Source: Clytia hemisphaerica (lineage: Eukaryota; Cnidaria; Hydrozoa; Leptothecata; Clytiidae). From it: 64,000 bases of DNA. The translations under genes and the position numbers were made by a program. Location: the NCBI GenBank assembly GCA_902728285.1, contig CACVBU010000930.1, positions 646,567 through 710,566 of the forward strand, given 5' to 3'. Below are positions 51,408-62,665 of this stretch, piece by piece. Below the pieces are notes generated by a model. That model saw nothing but the letters and a program-made list of their open reading frames with translations, had not been told where the DNA came from and did not search any database. The stretch's first letter is position 1. Every line of letters starts with the position of its first letter.

Positions 51408-53381
51408 TCAAGTATTAGGGCGTGGTTTAACATCGGTGGAAGTCAAGATCGTGCCAAGGGTGGTGTTGTTACGGTAAACAGTGGTGGGTTTAACGAGGAT
51501 AGTGTTGAGGGTTGGGTCTTGTTCGATTATGTTCCATTTTCCAAGGATAGTATTTCTGATGTTATTGTCTCGATTGTTGTATAAAATTAAAGGAAGGATT
51601 TGACGTGGAGGTTGAGGTGGCTGGTTGATGTCTAGGAGATGGTTTCTAGGGATTTGAAGGGCTTTCATTATGTTACGGTTGATGATTTGAAGAGGATACC
51701 CCCGTGCAATAAGAATTTTCGTGAGATGGTACAGTTCGGTTTCCAGAATAGAATCATCACTAATAATAAGATTGTATCTTAAAGCCTGTGAGTAGACAAT
51801 GCCTTCTTTGACGTGGTTCGGGTGGTTGGACATGTAGTGGAGTAGTTGTGATCGGTCGGTAGGTTTGCGGTATATGGTTGTGTGGAACTTATGGTCTTTG
51901 ATAAATATGGAGAGGTCAAGAAAGTTTACATTAGATGTGGAGCTGTCAAAAGTGAATTTTATTGTATCGTGGATAGAGTTCATGAATGTTGTTAATCTTT
52001 GGAAATCGTCTGCAGAGCCAGTAAAGAGAAAGAAAATGTCATCTATGAATCGTTTCCATAGTAAGATGTGTTGTTGGAATTCAGTCAGGATCATATCTTC
52101 AATAGTTCCCATGAAAAGGTTTGCATATTGAGGAGCATAACGCCCACCCATGGAAGTGCCAGAGTTTTGGATGTAATGTTGGTTCATGAAACGAAAGTTG
52201 CTATTTTTTAGAATAAAATCTAATAGAATGCGGATAGTAGTGACATTTGGAGAGCCAGCAGGTAGAAGGTGAGGAAAGGATTTGTAGTGATATGTTGTAG
52301 CTTGTAGGCCCTCATCATGAGGAATATTAGTGTAAAGAGCAGTGACATCAGCTGTAACCATGAGGAGATTATCAGGTAGGATGTCAAAATCGTTGAGGAT
52401 GGATAGCATATGTTTGGTATTTTTCAAGTAGGAAGGTAGATTTTCGACGAGAGGTTGAAGGAAGTAAGCGATGTAACGGGAGAAATTATCAATAGGACTA
52501 TCAAAGCCAGAGACTATTGGTCGTAAAGGAATATTGGGTTTGTGAATTTTTGGTAAGCCATGGAAGATTGGGGTTCTGGGTGGGTTGTGTGGTGCAAGAT
52601 ATTTAGCTGTAAAGTTGTCGATATAGTGTTTTGAGTGGAGGTACGATATGGTGGATGTAGCGTCGTGGGCGATGTGGTTGGTAGGGTCCAGATTTATTGT
52701 GCGATAGGTGTTATTGTTATGCAAATGTTCCGTGTGAATTTTGTTGATGTAATCCATTTTGTTGAGGATGACAATGCCACCCCCTTTGTCAGCCTTTTTT
52801 ATGATGATATCGTGGTTGTTTTTCAATCGACGAAAAGGAATGAGAAAGTGCAGGGTATCAGTGTTGTTAGGATCATCGTTAAACGGTAAAAGTGGAGTAT
52901 TTTGGAGTTCGTCGAAAAATTGATCAATGGTGGGGTGTTGGCATGGTGGTGGAATCCAGTTGCTTGGGCCTTTGGGAGGTAGTTGTCTGGTGTGAGAGGG
53001 TTCTTGTTCTTGTTCAGGTATTGGTTCTGGAATAGGGATGTGGTCTGCATCATTGTTGGGTGGGTTGAAATGGAGGGTGGTATTAATTCTTTTTTTGAGG
53101 GCTTGGATGACTTCATCGGGGTCAGATTGACGTTTGAAAGATGGTGTGTTCGGTGAGAAGTTGAGGCCTTTAGCTAGGATGCTGGTTTCTTCAGGGGATA
53201 GTTGGTAGTCCGAAAGGTTGTGGATAAGTTGTTGGTTGTAGGAAGTTGTAAATTCATGGATGACTTTTCTTCTGACGTATCGCTCGGGTAGTTTGAGTTT
53301 CCAGTGTTTAGATGTAGGGAACAAGTTATGGAGGGTTGGAGTTTTGTATCCACGGCTTCTATCATGGGTGATACGTTGCAT
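51408..53381 (-). CDS. Penelope-like reverse transcriptase, intact 657 codons
   Basis: Copies element RNA into DNA. Seen: N-terminal LSPEETSILAKGLNFSP (61-77), KADKGGGIVILNK (196-208), GLPKIHK (275-281), RPIVSG (287-292), TADVTALYTNIP (343-354), GTSMGGRYAPQYANL (408-422), the catalytic FIDD (445-448) in place of YxDD, and NFLDL (486-490). This set is characteristic of PLE reverse transcriptases. The ORF stops (VKPRPNT) where a Cys motif and GIY-YIG nuclease usually follow, and none is seen nearby. No frameshift or stop interrupts it, so it may be active or recently so. Confidence 0.9.
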   Translation of the reverse strand: MQRITHDRSRGYKTPTLHNLFPTSKHWKLKLPERYVRRKVIHEFTTSYNQQLIHNLSDYQLSPEETSILAKGLNFSPNTPSFKRQSDPDEVIQALKKRINTTLHFNPPNNDADHIPIPEPIPEQEQEPSHTRQLPPKGPSNWIPPPCQHPTIDQFFDELQNTPLLPFNDDPNNTDTLHFLIPFRRLKNNHDIIIKKADKGGGIVILNKMDYINKIHTEHLHNNNTYRTINLDPTNHIAHDATSTISYLHSKHYIDNFTAKYLAPHNPPRTPIFHGLPKIHKPNIPLRPIVSGFDSPIDNFSRYIAYFLQPLVENLPSYLKNTKHMLSILNDFDILPDNLLMVTADVTALYTNIPHDEGLQATTYHYKSFPHLLPAGSPNVTTIRILLDFILKNSNFRFMNQHYIQNSGTSMGGRYAPQYANLFMGTIEDMILTEFQQHILLWKRFIDDIFFLFTGSADDFQRLTTFMNSIHDTIKFTFDSSTSNVNFLDLSIFIKDHKFHTTIYRKPTDRSQLLHYMSNHPNHVKEGIVYSQALRYNLIISDDSILETELYHLTKILIARGYPLQIINRNIMKALQIPRNHLLDINQPPQPPRQILPLILYNNRDNNIRNTILGKWNIIEQDPTLNTILVKPTTVYRNNTTLGTILTSTDVKPRPNT

Positions 53382-53806
53382 GTTTTCTGTGAATCAAGAA
53401 GGAAGTGAGAAATGTAGATATAGGGTGTTGGGTTGGTAGTGGAGAAGGAGAGAGTAAAGAGAAACATGTGATGGAATAGATACCAATAGAAAAGGAAATA
53501 AAAAATGATCGAATTACTAAATGCAGGTTGTGCTAAAATTAAAGTGAAAGGGAGATGGCTGTGGTGCTTGAAAACCTCCTTTATCAATGTAGAGTGAAGC
53601 TCAAAGGAGATGATGAAATAGTTGGGATTAGTAATGAGAATGAGAGATGGATACTGAAACAGTTGATGAAGATAGTTGAATGTTCTTAATGAGTTAGTGT
53701 GTAGTGCATTGTCATGCAATACAATGTTGATAGATAATAGGTAAAATTAACAAAGTTGAAAATAATAAATAACGGTATACATTAGCGAAATAAAAAAAAA
53801 TGAGTA

Positions 53807-54226
53807 TTAATTTAAGTAGCTGTGTGGTTGGCCATTTAATTTTTTATGTTTTTGGTGATGGATATCATAGTAATACCATTGGTCTGATTTGGATTCAAAA
53901 TTATTGCAGATCCATTTAATTTGATAGAATCTCTTATAAAGTTTATCTTTGTGTCCACGATGTGATGAATAGATGTAGGGGATGGCAAGATGAGGGGAGC
54001 AACCGTTTCCATAGAAAAATACTAGCAGCTGAAATACAGCTCTGTCGGAAGTTGGAGTTTCTCGAAATCTGTTCAGAATATGGGTTGGCCAGCTTGTGAT
54101 GGGGAAAAAGGCCATGCCATCCATGTCATAGGTGAGTTGGTAGCGATTTCCAAAATTATTGTGGTGCACGCATTGGTTATAAACACGGATGTGATAGTGG
54201 GATGTGGCGTAGGATTGATAGTCCAT
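53807..54226 (-). CDS. Possible PLE ORF, 139 codons
   Basis: Aromatic- and His-rich protein (YNQCVHHNNFGNRYQLTYD, FFYGNGCSPHLAIPYIY, QWYYYDIHHQKHKKLNG) with codon-like composition, between the basic ORF and the reverse transcriptase, same strand. Not recognised. An accessory protein of the element, or part of a longer spliced or frameshifted ORF1, are both possible. Confidence 0.4.
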   Translation of the reverse strand: MDYQSYATSHYHIRVYNQCVHHNNFGNRYQLTYDMDGMAFFPITSWPTHILNRFRETPTSDRAVFQLLVFFYGNGCSPHLAIPYIYSSHRGHKDKLYKRFYQIKWICNNFESKSDQWYYYDIHHQKHKKLNGQPHSYLN

Positions 54227-54565
54227 GCTAAGGAGAGGAAAAGGAAACGAGACGTGATATGTGAGAGAGAATAATAAGCAGGTGAGAGATAATTAGAGTT
54301 AGGGGTGAAGAAGAGTGTTGGGTGTGGATAGGAATGAGTGAGTAAGTAAGGGTCAGTCCAAACAACTGATATAGTACAATATGAAAGAGCGTAAATCTTG
54401 CATAATAATGTAACAACGTTATACATTTGAATATGTTTGGCTATATTGATATATTCATGATAATCTAATAAAAGAGAATTAAAGTGTATAAAATAATGGA
54501 GGAACAATTGATGACTCATAGGTCCGTGAAGTGATGTGTAGAGTAGGTGGTAATATGTATAAAAT

Positions 54566-55126
54566 TTAGAATTTAGAGTTTAATATAATGGCAGCTTCCA
54601 AGTTAGTGCGATGTTGGACATAATTAGTGATGTGGTCAAAATAATTTGGTGGTTTGCGTATTAGAAATTTGAAGGGCGATGGAACATATTGGTAGTGGTG
54701 AGTTTGTGGGCCAAGATAGGGTGTACCATTGTTTATGGGTGTTGAGTTGCACATTGAATTGGAGTCTGAATTGGTAGATGATGTGTTACGTGTGGGGTTG
54801 ACAAATTTTCGAGATATTATCGACTGTCTAGATTGAGCGGTGATTGGTTTGATTGCTTCTGCAGCTGATTTGAAAATGATGGGATGTTTCTTCTTGGGTG
54901 TTGTTGAGCGGGTAATTGTAGTGGGTAATGATGCTGTTTCAGTCATAGAGATGTCGTTCTTGTGTCCAATATGGTCAGCATGGTTTGGCGGGTTGGAGTG
55001 TTTCGGTGTTGGCGTGGGTTTGTACGGGGTGACAAATCTTTTGCGGCGACGTGTTTGGTTTTTGGATGTGCAGTGATTGCCAATGGTTGGTTGTTTGTTG
55101 GGGGTCATCTGAAGGGAGAAGAACAT
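54566..55126 (-). CDS. Possible PLE ORF1, basic Pro/Thr/Asn-rich, 186 codons
   Basis: First sizeable ORF in the element's sense direction. Basic cluster KNQTRRRKRF and PTPTPKH near the N-terminus, low-complexity middle, then YLGPQTHHYQYVPSPFKFLI. Could be a nucleic-acid-binding ORF1, but no domain is recognised. Confidence 0.45.
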   Translation of the reverse strand: MFFSLQMTPNKQPTIGNHCTSKNQTRRRKRFVTPYKPTPTPKHSNPPNHADHIGHKNDISMTETASLPTTITRSTTPKKKHPIIFKSAAEAIKPITAQSRQSIISRKFVNPTRNTSSTNSDSNSMCNSTPINNGTPYLGPQTHHYQYVPSPFKFLIRKPPNYFDHITNYVQHRTNLEAAIILNSKF

Positions 55127-55559
55127 GTGGCATGATTGTGACAGTCTGGAGGATGTCTTTGGGAATTATAGCCATGTGAGGTGAGGAAATGATGTTTGTA
55201 TGGTAATAAGTCTTGAATGATGGGGCGAATATCAGACATTAGATGAGTGATAAAACCATAGCAGAGTAAGTGGATTTATGGTATTAAGTAAGGATAAAGG
55301 TGTGTGGGAGTTGGACTATGTTCAATAATGTGTTACCATGAGGAGTGTCAAAGCAAAGATGGTCAAAGGTGTGAGATCTGGGTCAATAAAATTTGATGTC
55401 TGTATAAGGCATCGTAATGGTGAGTATAATGTTCATACTCATAAATTAGCTTGTTCACATAATGCACAATTTGTCATTTTTGGTGTTGACGTGATTTTTC
55501 GTCTAAGTGTGATTCTTTGTATTAAATTTCGATCAGTAGTTTCAAGCATGTGTAGAATG

Positions 55560-57720
55560 ATATGTTTGTTTTCATTGCGTATTTTCCAAGGAAAATTTGG
55601 AATGTAGCATTATAAATGAATTTTAAATGAAATTAAACGTTTGCCTAGATTTGGAATAAAGTATGACGTAATGCTAGAATTTTTGTCAGAAATTAATCAA
55701 GTAAGTTTGGGATGATGTAGTTGTGTATTTTCCAAGGAAAATTTAGAGTATAGCGTGTTGAATAAAATTTGAATAGAATCTTCACGTTTTGTATGAATTT
55801 AGAATGAAATTACACGTTTGACCTGAATTTAGTCAGAAATAAATTAAGTTAATTAGAGATGATGTCATTACGTATTTTCTAAGGAAAATTTAGAGTATAG
55901 CATTTTGAGTAAAAATTAAATTAGAGTATTCATGTAATGCTTGAAATTAGAGTGAAATTAAACGTTTTCCCTAAATTGATCAAGTTAATTTGGGATGATG
56001 TAGTTGTGTATTTTCCAAGGAAAATTTAGGGTATAGCGTGTTAGATAAAATTTGAATAGAATCTACACGTTTTGTATGAATCTAGACTGAAATTGAACGT
56101 ATGATCTGAATTTTGTCAGAAATTAATCAAGTTAATTAGAAATGATATCATTGCGTATTATCTAAGGAAAATTTAGAGTATAGCGTGTTAAATAAAATGT
56201 GAATAGAATCTTCACGTATTGTGTGAATTTAGAATGAAATTTAACGTATGACCTGAATTTTGTCAGAAATTGATCAAGTTAATTAGGGATGATATCATTG
56301 CGAATTTTGTAAGGAAAATTTAGAGAATAGCATATTGAATAAATTTAAAAGTACACATTTTGTTGTGTATAAAAATAAATTTAGAGTGTTAAGTTTTGAA
56401 TAAAAAATTGAATTAAAGTTATCACGTTTTGCTTGAATTTGGAGTGAAATTAAACGTTTTGCCTAAATACTCAAGTTGATTTGAGATGATGTCATTGCGT
56501 ATTTTCAAGAGAATTCAGAGTGTTGCATTATAAATAGACTCATAAGATAAAATTAGATGAATTGCCTGAATGTCATGAATGAATAATTCATAAATATCAT
56601 AAAGTAAATAATTCGTTTTAGCATGAGGAGCCACATGGAGAATATCAAAAGTACTGCACCATTTAACGTGTTGCCAAAATGTTAGTCGGAAATAAATGAA
56701 GTTAATTTGAGATGATGTCATTGCGTATTTTCAAAGGAAAATTTGGAATATAGCATTATAAATGAATATTAAATGAAATTGAACGTTTGCCTAGATTTAG
56801 AATAAAATATGACGAAATGTTTAAATTTTTGTCAGAAATTAATCACGTTAATTTGAGATGGTATCATTGCGTATTTTTCAAGGAAAATTTTGGGTATTGC
56901 GTGATTGAATAAAATTTGAATAGGATCTTCACGTTTTGTATGAATTTAGACTGAAATTGAACGTTTGACCTAAATTCTTGTCAGAAATTTTGTATCATTG
57001 CGTATTTTCCAAGGAAAATTTAGAGTATAGCGTGTTAAATAAAATGTGAATAGAATCTTCACGTTTTATGTGGATTTAGAATGAAATTTAACGTATGACC
57101 TGAATTTTTGTCAGAAATAATCAAGTTAATTAGAGATTATGTCAATGCGTATTTTCTAAGGAAAATTTACAGTATTGCGTTTTGAATGAAAAATTGAATT
57201 AGAGTTGTCACGTTTGGCTTGAATTTAGAGTGAAATTAAACGTTTTGCTTAAATTGATCAAGTTAATTTGGGATGATGTGATTGCGTATTTTCTAGGAAA
57301 ATTTTGGGTATTGCGTGTTTGAATAAAATTTGTATAGAATCTTCACGTTTTGTATAAATTTAGAATGAAATTTAACGTTTGACCTGAATTTTGTCAGAAA
57401 TTAATTAAGTTAATTAGAGATGATGTCATTACGTATTTTCTAAGGAAAATTTAGAGTATTGCATATGAATAAAAAATAAATTAGAGTTTCCACGTTTTGC
57501 TTGAATTTGGAGTGAAATTAAACGTTTTGCCTAAATAATCAAGTTGATTTGAGATGATGTCATTGCGTATTTTCAAGAGAATTTAGAGTGTTGCATTTTA
57601 GATAAACTTATTAGATAAAATTGGGTGAATTGCCTGAATGTCATGAATAAATAATTCATGAATATCATAAAGTAAATAATTTGTTTTAGCATGAGGAGCC
57701 TGATAGAAAATGTCAAAAGA
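55560..57720. repeat. Degenerate ~145-bp repeat array inside the PLE
   Basis: About 14 units marked by a GCGTATTTTCYAAGGAAAATTTAGAGTAT-like core (split here: GCGTATTTTCTAAGG then AAAATTTAGAGTAT), followed by AATTTAGAATGAAATT and GTCAGAAATTAATCAAGTTAAT. Spacing mostly 130-160 bp. Related phrases occur in the terminal direct repeats. Between the 5' repeat and the ORFs in the element's orientation. Confidence 0.8.
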
Positions 57721-58088
57721 ATTCAAAAGAATTTTTGTGAGTAGAAAAGAAAATAATTAGTGGGATACAGCCAGTGCAAAGGAATGAAAGAAGCAGTAAT
57801 AGTTATGCGTATCTGTAACCTGTATTTGTGAAATGTTTCGGTTCTTCTTATGTCGGTCTAGTAAAAAATGGAGTTTCGTTTTTTGTGAAGTTAAATATTG
57901 TATTAAAATATTGTCATAGTAAGAGTAAAAAAGTCAATTACTACTTAGCTATTCTAGTCAAAAGGAGAATAAGACTTTTAACAGAGAGTGAAACCGAAAT
58001 GAGTTGTGTTAGTAGAGTTAGTGAGTTAATTAGTGATAAATCAGAAAAATAAAGAAGAATTGTGTAAACCCGGAAAAATAATCAATAC

Positions 58089-59180
58089 ATTAAAAAAACC
58101 ATCATAAAAACCGGTATCATGAAGGGGTTATCCTGCATGTAACCGAAATTTATGAGGTTTACGGGTCGTGCACATCGAGAAAAGCTAAAGTAGTTGTCAT
58201 AGATAAAAGTGGTTATAGGTTAGTAAGATGTTAGTTCGGCTGAAACCCACTATTTTAAATTTTTGAAAAATTACGTAGTAATGCAGACAATTAAAAGAAA
58301 ACTCTAGATTGTGTATTCTTGAAGGAAAATGTGTATAATTTTTGATACTTATTTTGTGTTATTGAGGAAGGAGTGGTAAAAAAATAATAAATTCATGTGA
58401 GAAGGCAATAATATTATGAAGGCCATCGTGTATTTTTGAAGGAAAATGTGTCAAACTTGTCAATTCATATGTTCGTCATGTTGCATATTTTTAGCGAGAA
58501 ATATGGTAATGGAGTATGAAAAATATTTTGCTATGCAAATCATGATTATTCATAATTAAATATATCGTTTTAGTATTTGGAACCTTGAGAGCATAGGAGC
58601 TTGTGGACAACTCAAACATAATTTAGCATGTTGTCGAGAAATCTCAAAGATGATATGAGATTGAGATCTATCATTAAATAAATAATTCGTTTTAGCATGA
58701 TGAGCCTGCAAAATATTTGAATATGTGAAATTTAAATTAGAGTTATGATAAATGTGAGTAAGACTTTTAGTGAGAAATAATGAAAAGTTTTTATTAGTTT
58801 GTGATCATTCGTAATTGAACATATCGTTTTTGAACATGGAAAATTATGAAAGAAATAACGGAATAGTGCAATGTGAACAGGAGACCATGACAGGTAGAAT
58901 GCAAACTGTCCATTGTGTATTTTTAAAGGAAAATAACTAAGTCTTATTTTGTAATTTTAGAGGAGAGTGTAGTGAAAAATGAAAGAAATTCGTTTTTGAA
59001 CGTGAAGAAATATGAAGGAAATAACTGATAGTGCAGTTAGAATAAGAGGCCATGATAGGTACACAATTAGTTGAATGGAAGGTGCCCCATATATAACCCA
59101 ATTCATCTTCATCAAAACTACTGACATTCGGAAACAACAAACAACAAACGATAGGTGATCCAACCCCAAGAAGGACGGGC
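58089..59180 (-). repeat. Penelope-like element, right terminal direct repeat
   Basis: Same sequence as 48431-49521 with a few substitutions and one extra T near 58716. In the element's orientation this is the 5' repeat, so promoter activity would be expected here. Confidence 0.95.
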
Positions 59181-60364
59181 GATTTTTAGCAGTTAAATTT
59201 GCGATTGAAAAAAATGAGCCTTTTTTCTACTTACGCTGCAACGTTCATTTTTGTACCAGTGGCAGTTCAACCTTAGGTTAAAAAAAACTTCAAATTTCAA
59301 GGCAAACGAAAAAGTCCTTCGGAAGATATGGGACCCGTAATACCCCTTGCTAGCACTTTTCTGTTAAATATCAAATCTCCAAATTTTTACTAAAAACGGG
59401 GGTTATGTTATCTATAGCCTAGATTGTTTGTTTTAATCCTACTCAAAGCAAATCTTCTCTTCTAAAGAAGACTCCTTTAGTTTTTGACAGCTTTTTCATT
59501 TATTTTTTTTACAGTCCATGTTTTATTACCCATCTTTGATTTGCTAGATTCTTTGGTTGAAATCTAAATCATTGATCCAAAATTAGCTCTAGTCCTGAAG
59601 CTGGAGCTCAACTACTTTTTGCCTTTGATAATTCTGATGGGGGGAAAAGTAGCGCCATCGTTAAAATCAGAAAGCGAAGATAGTATAGGGCAGACTTTCT
59701 GACTAAATTAACTTCAATTTGTTTATAGGAAATGCTGATTGTATTTTGGCAGTAGGTTTTGAGAAAATGGAAAGAGGGTCCCTCGGATTGAAGGTAAAAA
59801 ACCTTCACTTTTTCCTCCATGATCGATCGAGTTCACTATACGGCTCTTCTACCCCCTTTGGATGACTACCATTTCTCTCTGTTGGAATATTAGAAGCCGG
59901 GAAATTTTAATCACTGCTCCCCCCAAGTTATTAGTTTTTTAGCCTCGAGCTTCACCTAGCCTATTAGACGAAAACCTTACTTAGCCTGTACCAGACTCTT
60001 CTTCGCTGACTGAAAAGATAACGTGAAGTACGGTCTGTTACAGTTAAGAAACATTCCGTGTCTCACACTTTATAAAAAATGCCAGTGTCGGCAGGGTGGT
60101 ACAGGCTAAAAACTTACTGGAACCGGCTTTTTTTGTCGAAAGTACTGAAAAAAAGGTTGGGCTTTTAATGAGTGATGGTGTCATCAGTGCCACAAACCAA
60201 AGGTTCCCGGTTTGAATCCCCGCTCTTGCCGAATAGCCGAGCTGGCTGGCTGTAGACTTGAAAACCACGATAAGACTGTCTAAAAGTCCGTTAGATATCG
60301 ACTTTACCTATATATCTATCAATCTATTTGCTTATAAAATCACTTTTTGTTATTTCTACTATAG
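59181..60364. other. No gene recognised between the PLE and the SCPx exon
   Basis: Intron or intergenic DNA. Contains GGTTTGAATCCC (about 60208), like a pol III B box, but no convincing A box. No SCPx N-terminal coding exon was found. Confidence 0.4.
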
Positions 60365-60491
60365 TGGACAGACCGTGCCATTCCAGCCGATCGTCTGATG
60401 GATGTAGTCAGCAACACGTACGGAATTTCCGGTGCACCGATGACCACTCAAATCTTCGGTAATGCTGGCAGAGAACACATGGAAAAATACG
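60365..60491 (+). CDS. SCP2: SCPx (SCP2 thiolase) exon
   Basis: Encodes WTDRAIPADRLMDVVSNTYG, then ISGAPMTTQIFGNAGREHME and KYG, clearly the thiolase part of sterol carrier protein X. That enzyme is a peroxisomal 3-ketoacyl-CoA thiolase that cleaves branched-chain acyl-CoAs in bile-acid and fatty-acid oxidation. Acceptor CTACTATAG, donor GTAAGT, phase 0 in and 1 out. The exons for the catalytic N-terminal part (including the nucleophilic Cys) are not in the window. Confidence 0.9.
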
Positions 60492-60982
60492 GTAAGTCAA
60501 CATCAATCTACCAGGAGTCTTATAAGGTTCGTCGACAGGCGGTCAAATTTTCCGTGACGCATCTCAACCAACCAGAGAACAAGAATACAAAGTTTCAAAG
60601 ACGTAGCATCAAAACTTCAGACACAGCGCCGAACAGCAAAATTCGCCGGTCCAAGGCACGAAAAGAAATACAATTCGCCTTTCTAAAATTTCGGTTCGCC
60701 GGACTAGAATCTAGAATTCGCCGGAGCTAATTTTTCATTCGCTGAAACAAATCAAAGCCCCTGATCTACAATATAGTCTCCATAACTCGAAAGCCCACAG
60801 GGAACGCAAATTTGTTCGAGTTAAGGAAATTTCAAGTTATAGAAACAAGTTTTAAAAGGCGTTGTTAACTAAATAGACCATCAAACTTGTTCAAAGGAGA
60901 TATTTTGGTAATAGAGGTTCGGATTAGAGAGATTCCACTGCATTTTATATTCAATCTCTCACTTTCCAAAAAACGCATATTT

Positions 60983-61215
60983 AGCTCTAGTTTAGACGGC
61001 CGACTTTCTGTCCTGCCTATTCTAATTGTGAATTAAAATGGGCTTAAAGTGGGCTGTCTAAAGTCAATGCATTGCCCTCTTTTGACGGCAATGCAATGTC
61101 TTCTTTCAACCTTTTCCAAGCAAAGATTTTAACTGCCAACTTTGTGCCCACATTCTGCCTACTCTAACAATTAGGGAATAGGCAGGGCAGAAAGTCGGCC
61201 GTCTAAACTAGAGCT
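60983..61215. mobile_element. Inverted-repeat element AGCTCTAGTTTAGACGGCCG
   Basis: AGCTCTAGTTTAGACGGCCG and CGGCCGTCTAAACTAGAGCT are exact inverted ends, continuing through ACTTTCTGxCCTGCCTATTC. Palindromic MITE inside the SCPx intron. Confidence 0.9.
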
Positions 61216-61927
61216 TAGGACCGTTAAAACGCAATACACGGGTTGCAAAATTATAGTCAAAACATGTGATTACTGGAAAAAGTTTACGTGGTTTTATTCC
61301 CATGTTACTTGGTTTACAACTCGAATTTAACCACTTTATTAGTATTAATAAATTCGAACCTATTAAAAATAAAGATCATGTATAAACAAGCACATAAAAA
61401 AAATTTCGAATAAAAGCATGATTTGACTTCAAATTTTATTTTTGCAACCTGTGTATTCAGTTGTTATCGGATCCAGTAGTGCTAAATATAGCGTTGATCG
61501 TTTCCATTCTAAATAGCTAAGATACCAGGCTCATTTGTTGCAGAATTTTTAAGGAGTGCAGTTACTTTACTAGGAAGTTGCAAGTTCGGCAAAGATGAGA
61601 TTAAAAGATCTTCGGGGTTTTATCGTTTCTGAGCCATAAACATTAACTTCCCGCATAATATGTTTGGACTTCAATGGGTCTAATGCATTACGATGGAGTG
61701 TCCCACGAGGTTTAGGACCATTGGGAACCAGCCTGCGCACCAATCAAGCTTTACGGACGATAACAGTGTCTAGAAATGCTTCAGACAAACGATAGATTCT
61801 AACTTTTAGAAATATGTCGTTCTTTTTTAAATTTGCCGTTCTTTTATAATGTTCCGAAGTAGGCACTTTCTCTGTATGTATTATTTTTTCTTATAATTTC
61901 CTATGATTTCCTTTTTAACTCCTCTAG

Positions 61928-61991
61928 GAACAAAGCCAGAACACTTTGCAAAGATCGCTGAAAAGAATCACCGACACTCGATGAATAATCC
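61928..61991 (+). CDS. SCP2: SCPx (SCP2 thiolase) next exon
   Basis: Phase 1 acceptor TCCTCTAG, phase 2 donor GTAAGT. Encodes TKPEHFAKIAEKNHRHSMNN, continuing exon 60365-60491 as in known SCPx. The following exon (family sequence begins with Tyr-Ser-Gln-Phe) was not found before the window end. Confidence 0.9.
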
Positions 61992-62329
61992 GTAAGTCTG
62001 TCTCTTTTAATACTTCAGTTTGAATTTAAGATCAATTTTATACGCTACGTTCCGTTTTGCTATGAAACAAAACGGTTCCGAAACACTGAGTGAGCGAGAC
62101 GTCCAAAAAAAAAGACGTTACAAAGCAAAACAGATCGAAACAGTTTCGCACCGCTATTTTCATCGGGACGGAACTGCTCCGTTTTGTTGCTCCGAAACGT
62201 TCCGAAATCAGTATGAACACTTCCTATCCGTAACAAATACCACACCGGAGCGATACGAAACCGTAACGTCTGAACATGGTCCAAAAAGCACTTCAAACAA
62301 CAGTATCTTTCACACTTGGATGTTTTGCT

Positions 62330-62665
62330 CCCGGGGGGGGGGGGGCACTGGGTTTGCGGACTGACGGTATGTGCGGGTCAAAAATTGGCTTTTAAAATTG
62401 CACCCTTACAGTGCAGCAAAAATCAGTGAAAATCATACCCTTAGAGTGCATTTTCCCCAAAATTTTCGATCCCTTTCGTGCAAAAAATGGTCAAAATTCT
62501 AGCATTTTTGGTCAAAATATCTAGATTTTTCAAGAATTTTCTGAAATTTCTACCCTTACAGTGCATCTCTAGTTTTTCCGACCCTTACAGTGCATTTTAA
62601 ACATATTGGAAAAGGTACCCTTAGGACCCGCCCATACCCGTCGGTCCTTTTGCCCAGCTGCCCCC
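62330..62665. repeat. Dispersed G-run repeat with CCCTTACAGTGCA phrases
   Basis: Begins with a G-run and ACTGGGTTTGCGGACTGACGG, includes four CCCTTACAGTGCA-type phrases, and ends near a C-run. Same family style as 36920 (CCCTTAGCGGGAC). Non-coding. The rest of 61992-63406 holds no recognised gene. Confidence 0.6.

Larger units (their letters stand above)
48431..59180 (-). mobile_element. Penelope-like retroelement with 1.09 kb terminal direct repeats
   Basis: 10.7 kb. Direct repeats 48431-49521 and 58089-59180 differ at roughly eight positions plus one indel. Between them on the minus strand are a 657-codon reverse transcriptase, two possible upstream ORFs and an array of degenerate repeats. 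PLEs are known for such 'pLTR' repeats. No GIY-YIG endonuclease was found. No target duplication was seen. The near-identity of the repeats suggests recent insertion. Confidence 0.85.

Noticed and set aside
60150-60230. tRNA gene or SINE with GGTTTGAATCCC
   Set aside because: Good B box, but no A box with the needed A at position 7 and no cloverleaf.
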